Part shown: piece after piece, positions 40,741-52,339 of the stretch
Layout: every line of letters starts with the position of its first letter
Position numbering within the stretch: position 1 is the stretch's first letter
From: Euborellia annulipes
Taxonomy: Eukaryota; Arthropoda; Insecta; Dermaptera; Anisolabididae
Direction of reading: 5' to 3'
Length of the DNA stretch: 64,000 nucleotides
Assembly (NCBI GenBank): GCA_023213315.1
Contig: JAKCPI010012499.1
Coordinates: 85,067 to 149,066 of the forward strand
The notes under the pieces: generated by a model
Database searches by the model: none
Seen by the model: only the letters and a program-made list of their open reading frames with translations
What the model was told of the DNA's origin: nothing
Program-made: the position numbers and the translations under genes

Positions 40741-42388
40741 TATAATATAAAGCTCTAGCGGCTGACTCCCGAGAGGAAAATTTAAAACCTTAAAATTTTG
40801 AAATGCAAAGAAGTCCAGGGGGCCTTCGGCGGATTATACCACTTGAAAATATATAAAGAAAAAAATATTCTGCATTTTCTCTTTTTGTATTACCCTCGAT
40901 TAATAGATATTACGACAGTTTACGTTTTACAAAAAAAAATGACAAGATTTAGTTGAATCTTTGACCACCTGATAAATTTTTTTACTAGAAAAAGAAAATC
41001 AAATTTTTTAGAAGTTTTAGCCCAAGATAGAAGAAAAAACCTTTCTCAAAAGTAAATGTCAATTAAAAAAAAAATGTTCTAAAATTTCATATAGAATTTT
41101 TTTTAAATTAAAATGATCAATTAGATTGAAAGGCGGATAGACTTCTAAGGATTAATTCATATTAATTTCAAGTGTCTTTTTGAATTATTCATAGCGAGAT
41201 ATCTGAATAAATTACTTTTTGAATAATAAAATGAAAAATGTCTCTTTGCAATTATATACCTGAACATATAATTAATCGATTCTTGTAGGTGTAAAAGAAT
41301 TAAATTCATACTTTATATGAATATGTTAATTAATATTAAATAAAAGGATATGTAAGGAAATATAAGGGATGTATTATGAATAGTATTATTATATCCGAAC
41401 TTTTAACCTGGGAAAATTAAATTTGAAATTTAAACAAAAGGAAATTATATTTAACCACATTTTTTTTATCTTTCTCTTATAATATTTGAATACGTCCCTC
41501 GGTAGAAATCGGTACAAGTTATTTCAGCTTTAACACTTTTTTTAAATTTATTACCGGCTTCAGCATTCAGCCGTTTTTTTTTTACATTTACTTTACTTAT
41601 TTATTTAATTTTTAAACATTTACATTTTAAAATGGCATTGACTGGCGCTATGGGGATGTGTGAGGTTAGTGACAGCGACAAAATGAAAGAAAAAAAAAAT
41701 TCTAGCATATAAAAACCAATAGAAAGACAAATAAAAATCCTTCTCAAAATCAAGTGGCATCTCAACAAAAGTACAAAACATCAAAAGAATATTCTGTAGT
41801 TACAAAACAAAAAAATAGCATCATAACAAAAATGACAAACAGAGATCTGAACAAAACGAGACCAAAACGATACCTATATTACTACGTGTATATACTACGT
41901 GTATAACACTTAATTGCCTCAGCAGCCGAGACCGAGCAAAATAAATAAAATAAAATATTTGGATAAGCAAAATAGATAAAAATAAAAGGCATAATAAAAA
42001 GAGAAGACTCACATTTTCTATATCCTCTTTGAAGATTCTTTCCGTCATTGAGATGATCTTGAAAATGTGATCTGCAAAAAAGAAAGTTTTTTTTATTAAT
42101 TTAAATTCCAATCTATAGACTGCCACCAGAAATAATTTAAAAAAATGTAATATAGATATTCTGTAATAGCTTTGATATAGTAGTATTGGAGAGGAAAATG
42201 AAATAAATGAGAAATGATGTTTTTTCATTTAACAATTTATGGAAAGTTTTTTGTACATTTTAATACTGAAAAAAAAAAGAAAAAGAAAAGAGAAAATATC
42301 AAAAAGCCGAAGATCTCATTATTGTTGTACTTGTTTGTTTCAATAAAATTTATTTAAATTAAAAATTAAATTAGGCTATTTTTAAAAT
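40741..42388. other. A+T-rich non-coding stretch
   Basis: The 135-codon minus-strand frame at 41821-42228 is Phe/Leu/Ile/Ser-rich from A+T composition and I do not regard it as a gene. CACTACGTGTATA-type repeats near 41880 are very short. Confidence 0.45.
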
Positions 42389-42395
42389 TTGTTGA

Positions 42396-42685
42396 GCCCC
42401 TGAGTTTAGCGTAGTAGGTAGCGTGCCTACCTCCTATACCAAACGTCGCGGGTTCGGACCGAGGCAGTCCGATGATTTTATTTAAGCCATTTGGATAACT
42501 TTGGATAACCAGATGGCTTAAATAGAAATGCCTGAACCCACAATATATATATACATGTATATTAATTACAACGGTTAACGTCTAAAGTCTTAAATGGCCT
42601 AAGTTGCCGAAAAGACTGTGTAAATGTGTGTGTGAGTGTGAGTGTGAATGAGAAAAAAGTGTGAATGTTTAAAAAAAAAAAAAAA
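42396..42685 (+). mobile_element. SINE-A
   Basis: The head TTAGCGTAGTAGGTAGCGTG and a B-box region with GCGGGTTCGGACC. The body hairpin contains a small duplication (GGATAACTTTGGATAACC). A GT-rich tract and A tail follow. The flanks share TTGTTGA. The head resembles the minus copy at 51325, so these two belong to one subfamily. Confidence 0.88.
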
Positions 42686-42689
42686 TTGT

Positions 42690-44200
42690 TGAATGTTTAT
42701 TTGTTAAGGGGCCAAACGCTCTGGATAGGATGGAGCGATTCCCAGGGGGAGCTTCGGGAAACTGGGAACATTTAGTTTCAGTGCACCCGATCCCCCTTGC
42801 TTTATTCATTAAATAAATATTATAAAAAGATTTGTGAAATTCATTATTCTGCATTTTTATTTATTCGAAAATGACTAACCGCATGAGTGCATGTGCTTTG
42901 TAATTAATCTATACTCTTAAAAACGGAATTTAACGTTAATAATTCAAAGAAATTGAATGCAAATTATTAATGAAATCTTCATTCCCTCTAGTGAATTTAA
43001 ATTTTATTTCTTAAAAATGATATCGCCCGCTCGATTAATAATAACTTTTAGAAAAAGAAATATTTGTCATATGATTGTTTGATGGGGGTTTCAATATTAA
43101 TTGATTTTCTTGAGTGGAGAAGTCGATTATGAATTTAAAATGTCCTTTGAGATATTTTATTAAAATATTTTTTTTTTTTTTTTTTACTCATATTTATTGA
43201 CTTTATAACTTTCAAAAAAAATGCATAAATAGATAAAATGCAATTAGATTTAGAAGATGATTTAAAAGAAAAGGAATAAAAGATTAAAACTTGAAATTGT
43301 CTCTCTTGAAAGCTCGACTTGAAAGGTAACTCGTTTGAATTTTTCAAAGCAATTCAAATGGATTTTTCTTTTAGGTTATAATTTGTTAAATGTTTGAATT
43401 ATAAAAACTATTTCCAAAAGAAGAAAAGAAAAAAACTTAATTGTTATTTGAATATTTAATCTTTAAAAAAAGAGAGAGCTTTGAAGCTATTTTTTTTTTA
43501 AGCAAAATCCATGCTTGAATATGATTAGAGGTTTCGATTGATTTAAATCGTGGATACACTTCGCTTTAAATTTCATGAGCTCTAACCGAGCTTGGCGTAG
43601 CTATAAAAAGCTTTTATCTGATGAGAAAATAAGGGCCTTTCTGCCATGTTAATTTTTAATCTCATTTCTCTCTCCAACCACCTACACAACTCCTACTCCC
43701 CCCCCTCCCACCCCTTGAATGTTCTCTCACCACATGGGGTAGAAATTAATCTGCATAATTTCCAGATAGAATTAAGATTTCAACTAAGATTACTTGAAAT
43801 GTAATTTTAACAATAATAAAAAATATTTTTTATACTACTTTCTTTTTTTTTTAATGATTATATAATAATCATGATCACTATTCTAATTTCCATTCACATA
43901 AATTTGAGAAAATCGTTAATAGAAGGGTAGTAAAAAAAAAAACTAAAAAAAAAAAATTATATATACCCAAGTAGGCCTATTTTAAAACAAATTATAATTA
44001 ATTATAAAAATTTTTATGATCTTATTGATTGAACTATTAAAATGAAAAAAATCAACTTAGGGAATGTGTTTAGAGATATTTAGGTATTTAGAATTATACA
44101 AAGAATTGGATTGATTAAGGCAAAATTTAATCGTATAGTTTTTGTTTGCTGGAAGTTAGGTAACCCAAATAATTACAGAAAAAATTTTTGAATAATTTTC
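42690..44200. other. A+T-rich non-coding stretch
   Basis: Homopolymer runs near 43168 and 43940 and a C-rich tract at 43695-43715. No gene or element seen. Confidence 0.5.
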
Positions 44201-44208
44201 TCTAGATC

Positions 44209-44621
44209 CGAGGTCCCCAAACTTTTTTGTTTTGTTTCGGTTTTGACCCCCCTTCTTATCTAATATATTATAGTATTTTCGAAATTTCATCAACTACAAA
44301 TGTGTTTTGATTGTTATCTAACTGTAGTGAGGAGTAGAAGAAAAATCATTAAAAAAAGCACACATTAATATTTATATATTAATGAAACCGAAATTTAGTT
44401 ACTGCTTTTTAGGGATGAACCTGGTGCACAGAATAGGTGCATTGTCTAGATAAGCCTTACAAAATGATCAAATTATAAAAAATATAATAAATTATATTAG
44501 ATCGACAACCTAGACCCCCGTTTACATCTCACAGACTCCCAATTCTTTTCTTCGCTCACATGGACCCCTTGTAGGTCGTCGACGACCCCTGGGGGATGAT
44601 ATAGACCTCTTTGGGAATCAC
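44209..44621. mobile_element. hAT-type non-autonomous element, 413 bp
   Basis: Starts CGAGGTCCCCAAACTTTTTT and ends CTTTGGGAATCACTAC. Perfect 8-bp duplication TCTAGATC (44201-44208, 44622-44629). GACCCC words lie inside both ends, as in the 'cagnggtccccaaac' hAT group. No transposase. Confidence 0.9.
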
Positions 44622-44629
44622 TACTCTAG

Positions 44630-45395
44630 ATCAATGTTTACGTAGGGTTAATGTTGCCCCTTGATCTCAAAATTTCCTAAAACGAATAATTCAATTTACT
44701 TTATTGAACATTTCGATTTTCGAATTTTAAAAAATATGTTTAGAGGGAATTTTAGTAAGGCTTAGGAGGGCAGAGCACAAAAAAGTTTAGGAAACCTTGC
44801 TCTAGACCAAATTCTCAAAAATTAATTTTTAGAAAAATTTAATACCTATGCCCCAGTGGTCCATTCTAGAAAGCCCTGGAGCCAAAAAAATAAACGAAAA
44901 AATAAATCTATAACATGAATTTAAAGTTTAAAATGATAGAGAGAGATCAAAGTATTTTGACACTTGGACTAATAAAAAGAAAATTCAATCAATTTTTTTA
45001 CAAAAAATTTAAACATGATAGGATAGAGGATTGTTTAATAGTAGAAATAAATGCCTTTCCTTTCTTTAAATATTGATATTTCCTGTGATTACAAAAACCA
45101 CTTCTCAAAGGGTTTTATTTACTGAATATAAATCAGAGTGCATGTGTGAGAAACGAGGCCAAAAAAAAATAGTATTATAAATTTTGTATATGATTTAAAG
45201 TCCTTAGTCAATCATAAAATAGGTATAATAATTAGACCATATACAATTAAAAGGAGCAATATATAAATTTCTTTGGGTATTAAAAAAAAAAAAAACAGAG
45301 ATGGATAATTGTGAAGCAGAAAGTAGGAGAGTGTGTGTGAATGGAGGACAATAGGATGGCGGGTGTTGTGGTTAATTCGCCATTAATATGCATGG
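44630..45395. other. non-coding; contains a hAT-like 3' end
   Basis: AAAAAGTTTAGGAAACCTTG at about 44785 looks like a hAT right end (reverse CAAGGTTTCCTAAAC). The left end is not found. The rest is A+T-rich. Confidence 0.4.
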
Positions 45396-45399
45396 TGGT

Positions 45400-45600
45400 A
45401 GTGGCCTTGGTGTTTGCGCATTGGAGCGGCGCCCCGACGCCATTGGCCGGCGGCGGCCGCGCAGAACGCTTGGGGTCCAATGGCCGACCGGGTGTGTTAC
45501 TATGGAAACACCGCCGGCCAACAAAGGGGCAATCAATTAGGGCGCTTGCCTTGCTTTTCTTGCCTCGCACCCACACCTCCAAGTTGAATGCTTGGCAAAT
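45400..45600. promoter_or_regulatory. GC-rich island with X-box and CCAAT boxes
   Basis: This is the most GC-rich non-repetitive block in the window. It contains GTTACTATGGAAAC (45496-45509), which fits the RFX X-box palindrome. CCATTGG (45440-45446) and CCAATGG (45477-45483) are CCAAT boxes, and there are several GCCGGC/GGCGGCC words. It looks like a promoter or CpG-rich enhancer. Frames are open on both strands (92 and 152 codons) without a recognisable product. RFX sites often mark ciliary genes, but no such gene is visible nearby. Confidence 0.4.
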
Positions 45601-45734
45601 TTCCTTTTTAGATGAATAATTTAAAATTTCACCTTCCACCTTTGATAAATATCCTGAGAGAGCATTTCTACCTAACAAAATTATCAAAAACCGACAGAGA
45701 AAATTTAAAAAAAAAAATTGTTGCCCCTCTTCCA

Positions 45735-46290
45735 CCATCGCCGAGAGGTTGGAGATATTGACAAATGTTAATATTGATAACCTAAAAGCCAGGGGAGGGT
45801 TGGCCCCAGACAGTCCGGCGAATTTATTTAAATCATCTGGATGCCAAATGGGGTAAATATTATGGGCCGGGTTTATGATTCCGTAAAGACTTAAAAAACC
45901 CTCTTAGGCCATATAGACTTTGAACACGTAATACTTATTGACCTTTCCCCCTAGTCGAGAAACTAGAAGTGTTGACAATCAATCAATATTGATAGTCTTA
46001 AAAGCGGTGTTTGAGTTCGGATCCCAGGCAATCAGAAGAATATTTATTTTAATCATTTCGATACCAAATGGTTTAAATAAATGTGTCTGAACCCGAATTA
46101 CATAGTATTTTAAATATAGACTATCAATATGCATAGCTTAAGATGCCAAAAAGATTTTATTTTAATGTTAATGACGATATATAATAGGGGGTCTAGGCCC
46201 ATTTCTTTAAGCCATTTGGTATCTAAATGATTTAAATGAATATTCTTCGGTCTGCCTGGGGTACAAACCTAAGTCTCTTGGCTTTTAGAA
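45735..46290. mobile_element. cluster of three decayed SINE-A-like copies
   Basis: Copy 1 (about 45735-45895, +): GACAGTCCGGCGAATTTATT, AAATCATCTGGATGCC and an A tail. Copy 2 (about 45950-46165, +): GAGTTCGGATCCCAGGCAAT, ATTTCGATACCAAATGG. Copy 3 (about 46180-46290, -): GCCATTTGGTATCTAAATG, TCTGCCTGGGGTACAAACC. All keep the body hairpin region but have damaged heads. Confidence 0.65.
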
Positions 46291-46669
46291 TTACTAATTT
46301 AAAGAAAGCTCTATAATTTAAGAGAGATACGAAGATTAAAATTAATTATTAAATTAGAGAATGGAATGACTTATTTGAAATAGACTATATTCCAATTCCT
46401 TAAAGAAACTCACTTTGTCATTTTTAGTCGTGCGTGTAGGTTCAAGACCCTCTCCCCCACCCTTAAACAGTAAAATGACTATGGGGCGCTTGAAGCAGCC
46501 CACGTGCATGATTTGTCATTTAAGAACAAGAGGGTGAAATGATATTTACCAGCTATCAACAATCCATATATCATTTAGTATCTTTTTTTTTTGAAGGTTA
46601 AATTATAGCCTACCAATTATATCAATACTTTCCAGACGACAAAAAAATAAACAAGCAATGCCAAGGAGC

Positions 46670-46735
46670 ATAAGTGTAGCTAGGGGGTGGGGGCTCACAG
46701 GATGACACCCGACTATGAAATTAAAAAAAAATTAA
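46670..46735 (+). mobile_element. hAT-like 5' end fragment
   Basis: CATAAGTGTAGCTAGGGGGT, then GGGGGCTCACAGGATGACAC: like the 'cagtggcgtagctaggggg' hAT termini. The right end is not found before the X repeat. Confidence 0.35.
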
Positions 46736-46819
46736 TCCATCACAATAAATCACGAAAAACTTTTTTAATTTTCTATAAAATTAAATACAATATGAATTGT
46801 TTTTATATTTTTATAAAAA

Positions 46820-47485
46820 AAAATCTGGTGTGACTGGCGCACAGCACACAACTTTCTCTTACCTTCGGTAATCGAAAGTTGTGTACTGTGCTTGTCTCAC
46901 CAGATTTTTTGTGTCGACATGTATTTAGTTTCCGACAGTACGGTACATTCGATTTTCAAGTTGTAAAATTTATAAGTATAGCAAAATATTTATATTTTGT
47001 TGCCATGGCAACCAAATCTCCTATCTTTTCTATGGAGTACAAGAGTAAAGTGGTCTTCAGAAGATTTCAATTGCAAAATGAGAATATACATTTTAAAGAG
47101 CATCTAAAAAATAATTGATTTTTGAATTTTAAAAAAATCGATGGAGCAAATTTTGAGAAAATCGAAAAAACTGAAAAAATACATCAGTAAAGTACTAGTA
47201 CTCTTTGGCCGATTTTGATTAAAAGCTTATTTTTCCGGTCCCGGGGGGTGTTTAACTTAAATATAAAATTTCAACCTCGTAGCTCAATTCCTTCATGCTT
47301 AAAATTGAACACACACACACACACACACACCCGACAGACAAACCATGTCGCGAAAACCACTTTTTTGGATTCAGGGGACCTCAAAACGTGAAGATCCATC
47401 AAAATCTCGACATCAAATTTTTGACATGAATCCAATACTTTCTCTCTATATATATATTACATATATACATAGGTAAGAGAAAGTA
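46820..47485 (+). mobile_element. X repeat, full length (plus reference copy)
   Basis: Left hairpin 46823-46910: CTGGTGTGACTGGCGCACAG against CTGTGCTTGTCTCACCAG, with an inner ACTTTCTCTTACC / GGTAATCGAAAGT stem. The body has GTTGCCATGGCAACC (near-perfect palindrome), then TACATCAGTAAAGTACTAGT, a (CA)n microsatellite at 47309-47331 and GACATCAAATTTTTGACATG. The right hairpin is 47436-47485 (TACTTTCTCTCTATATA ... GGTAAGAGAAAGTA). An A run follows. No reading frame. Confidence 0.92.
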
Positions 47486-47583
47486 AAAAAAAAAAAAAAA
47501 CATTGAAAAGTGAAAGCCTATATGGCCTAGGATGCCGGAAATATAGATAAAAAAAGTTTTCATTGTTGGGGTGATGTAAAATT

Positions 47584-47882
47584 AGGGGTGTTCGATTATG
47601 GAAAAAAATAATCGATTATTCCGATTAATCGATTATAGGGTTGGGACAGACGAAAAAATAATCTATACCTCTATTTTTCTCTAGCAAAATTTCCCTCTGG
47701 TGAAAACCATTTGACCTTTTTTTTATACGAATCTCATCACATCTTTTCAAAAGCATTTTTCCCGAAAATTATCCATTATTTGCCAAATAATCGGTTATGA
47801 AAAATACTCGAAATAATCGATTAATCGATTATTTTTTTAATAATCGATTATTTGTTAAAAAAAAAATCAGTGAATAATCAGC
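47584..47882 (+). mobile_element. V repeat, copy 1
   Basis: Begins AGGGGTGTTCGATTATGG, contains many ATAATCGATTA words and ends near AATCAGTGAATAATCAG. Its shape matches the copy nested in an X repeat at 61416-61680. Probably a DNA-transposon MITE, superfamily unknown. Confidence 0.7.
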
Positions 47883-48452
47883 ACCGGGTGCCATCCATGC
47901 CAAGCAACGCTCACGATCTGGATTAGATCCCCAGAAAAAGAAGGCTGTTGAACACCCCCGGAAATCAGTGATAAAATGTATTTTCTTCAATATTTATAAA
48001 TATCAATATACTTTCAAAGTCCTCCACAAGACCACAGAAGTTGTAAGGACAACAAATTAAATATATAAGATCAAAAAGTTCCCGTAATTTAACAAAAAAA
48101 AATTTACGTTCAAAATAATCGATCGATTTTTAGTGAAATTCAAGGGAAGTTAACTTTGATAGAAACCGGAGAAAGGAAAAGTGATATATTAAAAATTAAT
48201 CTCCACTCTAAGATCTCTTTGAGTCAATCAAACTGAAAAATTGTTCATGTAATTAGTCAGTTATTATATACACATGTTACAACTAGAGTATAATTGCGAC
48301 CCTTGATCCCCTATTAGATTAAAGTGGAAAATATTTACATAAATTAAATAATCAGAAGTTATCAAAAAAAAAAAGTCTGGGTTACAAACAGTAAAATAAA
48401 ACGATCTATTTTTACTAGTAGGGTATAATATCAATATTTAGGTGGCATTGGG
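47883..48452. other. non-coding stretch
   Basis: 47905-47965 carries GGCTGTTGAACACCCCCGG, which is echoed at about 58330-58365 (CAGGTCGTTGAACGCCCCCC), so a further low-copy repeat is likely. The rest is A+T-rich. Confidence 0.4.
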
Positions 48453-48540
48453 CAGCGGTTCTCAAACTTTCTTATTTCAAGCCCCCCTTTTCTACCGGTA
48501 ATTAATCCCCCTCGACTCCCCTATTGGAATTGGTCAATAA
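48453..48540 (+). mobile_element. hAT-like 5' end
   Basis: CAGCGGTTCTCAAACTTTCT followed by AAGCCCCCC is a typical hAT left terminus. The 69-codon frame starting at 48547 shows no transposase motif. The right end is not found. Confidence 0.45.
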
Positions 48541-48759
48541 ATCCATTTGAAAATATTCGAGCCCATTTTGAGTGAACTGTCTTATAAAGTAGAGACCGCA
48601 TTCGTGTGCAATTGCATATTCTATTTGCTTACAAGTACGTCTCGGAAAAGCAATTTTTCGTCAGAATCATACTACAGTGGTATTATCCATTTAAGACTGC
48701 TAATAGCTTACAGGCATCGGACCAGCTACTACAGTGGTATTATGGTTCATATTTAATAT

Positions 48760-49370
48760 TGCATATTTGGTGAATTCTAGATAAATTTTGCCTATTTTAA
48801 CATATTTCGGCAAAAATTTATTTTATTATTTTAATCAAGTAAAGGAAGAAAAGTTAGGTACGACCTTTTGGTGAAGATAAAAGTCCAAAATAAAATATAT
48901 TTTTATCTAGGTAAACAGTATTTCACAAAAAATTGGCCGACTTTGAAAATATCAATCGTTTTTTATTTTTTATTTAAAATTATCTTGTTAAATGATTTTT
49001 TCAACTCCTATGACAGAGTAGCTTATTATTGTTATTATGTACAAAATTACTGTAGTCTACTTATTATATTAGTGTTTTTTTTTTTTAATATAATTTAGTT
49101 TTTGACGGGTTTATTATTTTTATAATACTTTCTTTCAAAAATAAAACATGATTAGTAGAAATCATGAATTAGTCTACATTCAATTGGAAGTCATTTAGTT
49201 GATAATCTCGCCATTTATATTCCAAATTTAATACTTTTTACTGCATATTATATGGTTTATTCAGAATATATTTTACCACAAATAAATCCGGACCAGAAAA
49301 TTCAAAAAATTTTGCTGTCTTAAATTAACATTAATATGCCATATGCCTATAAATAACAGGAAGGTGTGCT
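48760..49370. other. A+T-rich non-coding stretch
   Basis: The 76-codon frame at 48868-49098 is Phe/Tyr/Ile-rich from composition. Nothing recognised. Confidence 0.45.
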
Positions 49371-49384
49371 CCCCCCCTCCTCGG

Positions 49385-49760
49385 GGCCGAGAGGCTAGAG
49401 TTTATAACAATTGAAAAGTTGTGAGCCAAGGGGCGCGGGTTCGGATCCCAGCTCCGATGATTTTATTTAAATCATTTGAAAACCAAATGGTATACATAAA
49501 TATTCCAGGATCCCCTAATATATATACTGTAGTTTCTAAATAACGTGTATCAAACAGTTTTTTAGTGTAGATCAGTAAGATCAGTAGTTTAATTCTTGGT
49601 CACTTCAAGATGGTGGTTGAAGAATAAAATTTGTTTTATTTATGCTTCAACCACCATCTTGAAGAATTAAACTACTGATCTTCAAATTAATATCGTTAAA
49701 AGTAGAGCGATCTATATGGCTTAAGATCCCGAAAAGACTTGAAAAAAAAAAATAAGCTGT
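49385..49760 (+). mobile_element. decayed SINE-A split by a small foldback element
   Basis: The SINE-A text GCGCGGGTTCGGATCCCAGC and the body hairpin remnant lead to about 49550. The tail CTATATGGCTTAAGATCCCG, AAAAGACTTG and an A run resumes at about 49712. Between them 49578-49676 is an inverted repeat (GATCAGTAGTTTAATTCTT ... AATTAAACTACTGATC with CTTCAAGATGGTGGTTGAAG inside). Confidence 0.75.
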
Positions 49761-49764
49761 GATG

Positions 49765-50640
49765 AAATTGTTCTAAAATTTAAATAATGCGAAACGCAAC
49801 CATCTTTAGAGACGCAACAAAACTTTTGTTGAGAATGATCAATAAATAAAAAATACTCATCTTCCAAATTTTTTTTTATAGAAAAATTTAATGTTTAAAC
49901 TTTTGAATAATTTTCAATTGCATTCTTCTTTACGAATTATAATAAATATCTGTGATTTGCAAATATATAGAATTGAAAACGAGAGGCAATTTTGTAAATG
50001 CTATTATTAACTTGCCGACAAAAGATGTTATCTGAAGACTACATAATTGACTCTTCCCTCTTGGTTGAAGGAGGTTATAAGGGATAACAGGGTTTAGAGG
50101 ATAACTATTTCAAAAACGAAAAAAAAAAAAAAAAAAAACTTTGAAGTGGATGGCAACCTAATATTTTATAACCGTTGTCCTTCCCCTTTAGTACTCCAAG
50201 GTGCAGGTGGTCAAGTTTTGTGGACAGCGTTTTGCTCGATTACTATATTTTAGTTAACTTCGTAAACCAACACAAATTAAAATAAATTCTTTTGGGGATA
50301 AAAGTTTTAGAGCTATAATTGTGGATTATGTAATTATATTAGTGTTCTCTTTTAAAATGGTGGGTTGACTCGTTGTAGAGCGATCAGGGGAGACGGAGGG
50401 GTTTAAATAATTGGGAATTTTGTTTGACACAAGGTAAAAGAGATATATATGTTCATAGAAAGTGGGAGAGGGGGCTCCAAATTATAAAAATAATTTCGTT
50501 TTTTTTTAAGCGTGAGTGAAACTTAGTCTAATATTATTAAAATTTGTATTTGCATAAGCTTGTACTAGACACTAAAAATATTTTCAAAGAGGTTTAGTCT
50601 CATATCTCACCCTAAATATTAAAACTGTTGTCAGTGGGCA
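49765..50640. other. A+T-rich non-coding stretch
   Basis: Poly-A near 50120-50138. No elements or frames of note. Confidence 0.5.
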
Positions 50641-50689
50641 CTTCAGTGCTTACAATTACAACCCTCCATGGGCCCAAATTGAGAATTTG

Positions 50690-50831
50690 GCTGGAGGCCC
50701 ATGGGAGAAGCCATCCTCCGGGGGGCCTGGAAGACCCCATATTGTCTTAATTTTTCTTGGGGCGGAAAGATTTCTGGAGGTCACGAGCCTTCCGGGGTGC
50801 CCCCCCCCGGGATCTTACTAGTTACGCCCAT
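50690..50831. mobile_element. hAT-like right-end fragment
   Basis: It ends GATCTTACTAGTTACGCCCATG (reverse CATGGGCGTAACTAG), like other hAT termini in this window, preceded by C/G runs. A GGCCCATGGG / CCATGGGCCC pair at 50665-50705 forms a hairpin. The left terminus is not certain. Confidence 0.45.
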
Positions 50832-51085
50832 GACCTTCCCATGAATTTTTTTAACAAAAAAAAATTATTCAAAACATTAATAAGATTAATAAAAGTTTTT
50901 TTTAATTTTTCTAATTTCTTTTACGAAAGGTAAAAAATACTGTTGTGTTTCAAAAGTTAAGGACTTCTCGCATATGCTTATTTTCTTTGATATAGATTAG
51001 AAAAATGTCTTTCTGGTCTTGAAGGGTTCTAAATACGAGTTAGAGTGGAGAGAAAATTGAGTAAGAAAGAAATGAACATAAAACA

Positions 51086-51128
51086 ATACTTTCTCATTAT
51101 ATATTACATATATGGGTAAGAGAAAGTG
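51086..51128 (+). mobile_element. X repeat right hairpin
   Basis: CAATACTTTCTCATTATATA ... GGGTAAGAGAAAGTG; only the last 40 bp or so of X remain. Confidence 0.7.
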
Positions 51129-51324
51129 AAAATATTATAAACTAAAAATTGGGATTCTGAATATAATTCCTGAATATAAAAAAAAATGTAAGCAGGAATA
51201 ATTTACTAAATTTTATATTAAATTGGGTTAGAGAAAATAAAATAAGAGAAAAGGAGATATGACTAAAGTTTAAGAAGTTTTATATTAAATAAATTTACTG
51301 GATTCGCGAACAAAAAATTAATTT

Positions 51325-51569
51325 TTTTTTTTTTTCTCATTCACACTCACACTCACACACACATTCACACAGTCTTTTCGGCAACTTAGGCCATTTAAGA
51401 CTTTGACGATAACCGTTGTAAGTAATGTATAAATTGTAGGTTCAGGCATTTCTATTTAAGCCATCTGGTATCCAAATGGCTTAAATAAAATCTTCGGACT
51501 GCCTGGGTCCGAACCCGCGACGTTTGGTATAGGAGGTAGGCACTCTACCTACTACGCCACACCCGGGGG
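51325..51569 (-). mobile_element. SINE-A
   Basis: Minus orientation. On the plus strand a T run, CACTCACACTCACACACACA, then the body hairpin and GTCCGAACCCGCGACGTTTG. The duplication CAAAAAATTAATTT is perfect (51311-51324, 51570-51583). Confidence 0.93.
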
Positions 51570-51583
51570 CAAAAAATTAATTT

Positions 51584-52222
51584 AATTTGAAAAAGATTTT
51601 TATTGAAAAATTTTATAAAATAGTAGAGGTTAGGGATTTTTAATCTGAGTGCAAATTAACAAAAAGAGGATTCGAAAACGAGAAAACAAAAAAAAAAATA
51701 AATAAATAAATAAATAGTTTTTAGATATGGGAGAGGGGTACTAAACGAAAAAAAAGAGGAAGGGTGTGACTTTGGGAAACACCAAGCTTTAGGACTAAAA
51801 TTAGTATGAATAACAAATTTTTTTTTAATTTTTAGAAAGAATATTTTTTCTTTATTCTCAACAACGCTATACAGTAAAAACTAAAGAAATGAGTCGCTAA
51901 ATCTACCAAGACAAAGAATATAATCATCGAATTAATTGTGCTCTCTAAAGGTGAGGGTAGAAAATGATTTAAAATATATAAATAAAATTTGCATTAAAAA
52001 TTATTATATCAATGTCAAAATTAAAGTATTAATTACATACCATTCGATCTCCACCATATTAAATTGTTCTTATAATAATATAATAGCTAATATCCTAAGG
52101 AAATTTCACACTCAACACAAGCGAATATCTCCAATACATAAACAAAAAAAGACATTTTATTTTTATATATATACAATAAAGGGAATATTTATATGCATAT
52201 GTCAGCTGCGCGAATATTTCAG
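51584..52222. other. A+T-rich non-coding stretch
   Basis: An AAAT microsatellite at about 51692-51715. The 96-codon plus frame at 51936-52226 is Ile/Asn/Lys-rich from composition. Confidence 0.45.
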
Positions 52223-52310
52223 GTAGTCATCGTCGCCAACATCACTGTCACCGCCCACTGCCATAGAAATTTTATCCGTCACGCTATTGGCCAAGAGGGA
52301 AAGACACTCT
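52223..52310 (-). other. candidate terminal coding exon with acidic C-terminus
   Basis: On the minus strand a pyrimidine-rich stretch precedes AAAG|AGTGTC. After it a frame continues to a TGA at about 52205. It reads L-S-L-L-A-N-S-V-T-D-K, then a Gly/Asp-rich AVGGDSDVGDDDY, then L-K-Y-S-R-S and stop. Codon use and composition are unlike the A+T-rich surroundings. I cannot name the protein and found no upstream exon. It may be a chance frame. Confidence 0.25.
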
Positions 52311-52339
52311 TTAACATTAAAAAAAATTTAAGATATATT

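Noticed and set aside
41821..42228. 135-codon minus-strand ORF, possible membrane protein
   Set aside because: The hydrophobic composition follows from A+T content; no motif, no start context and no flanking exon signals.
45280..45738. 152-codon minus-strand ORF
   Set aside because: It spans a GC-rich island and a poly-F stretch; composition changes along it and no domain is recognisable. The plus strand is also open.
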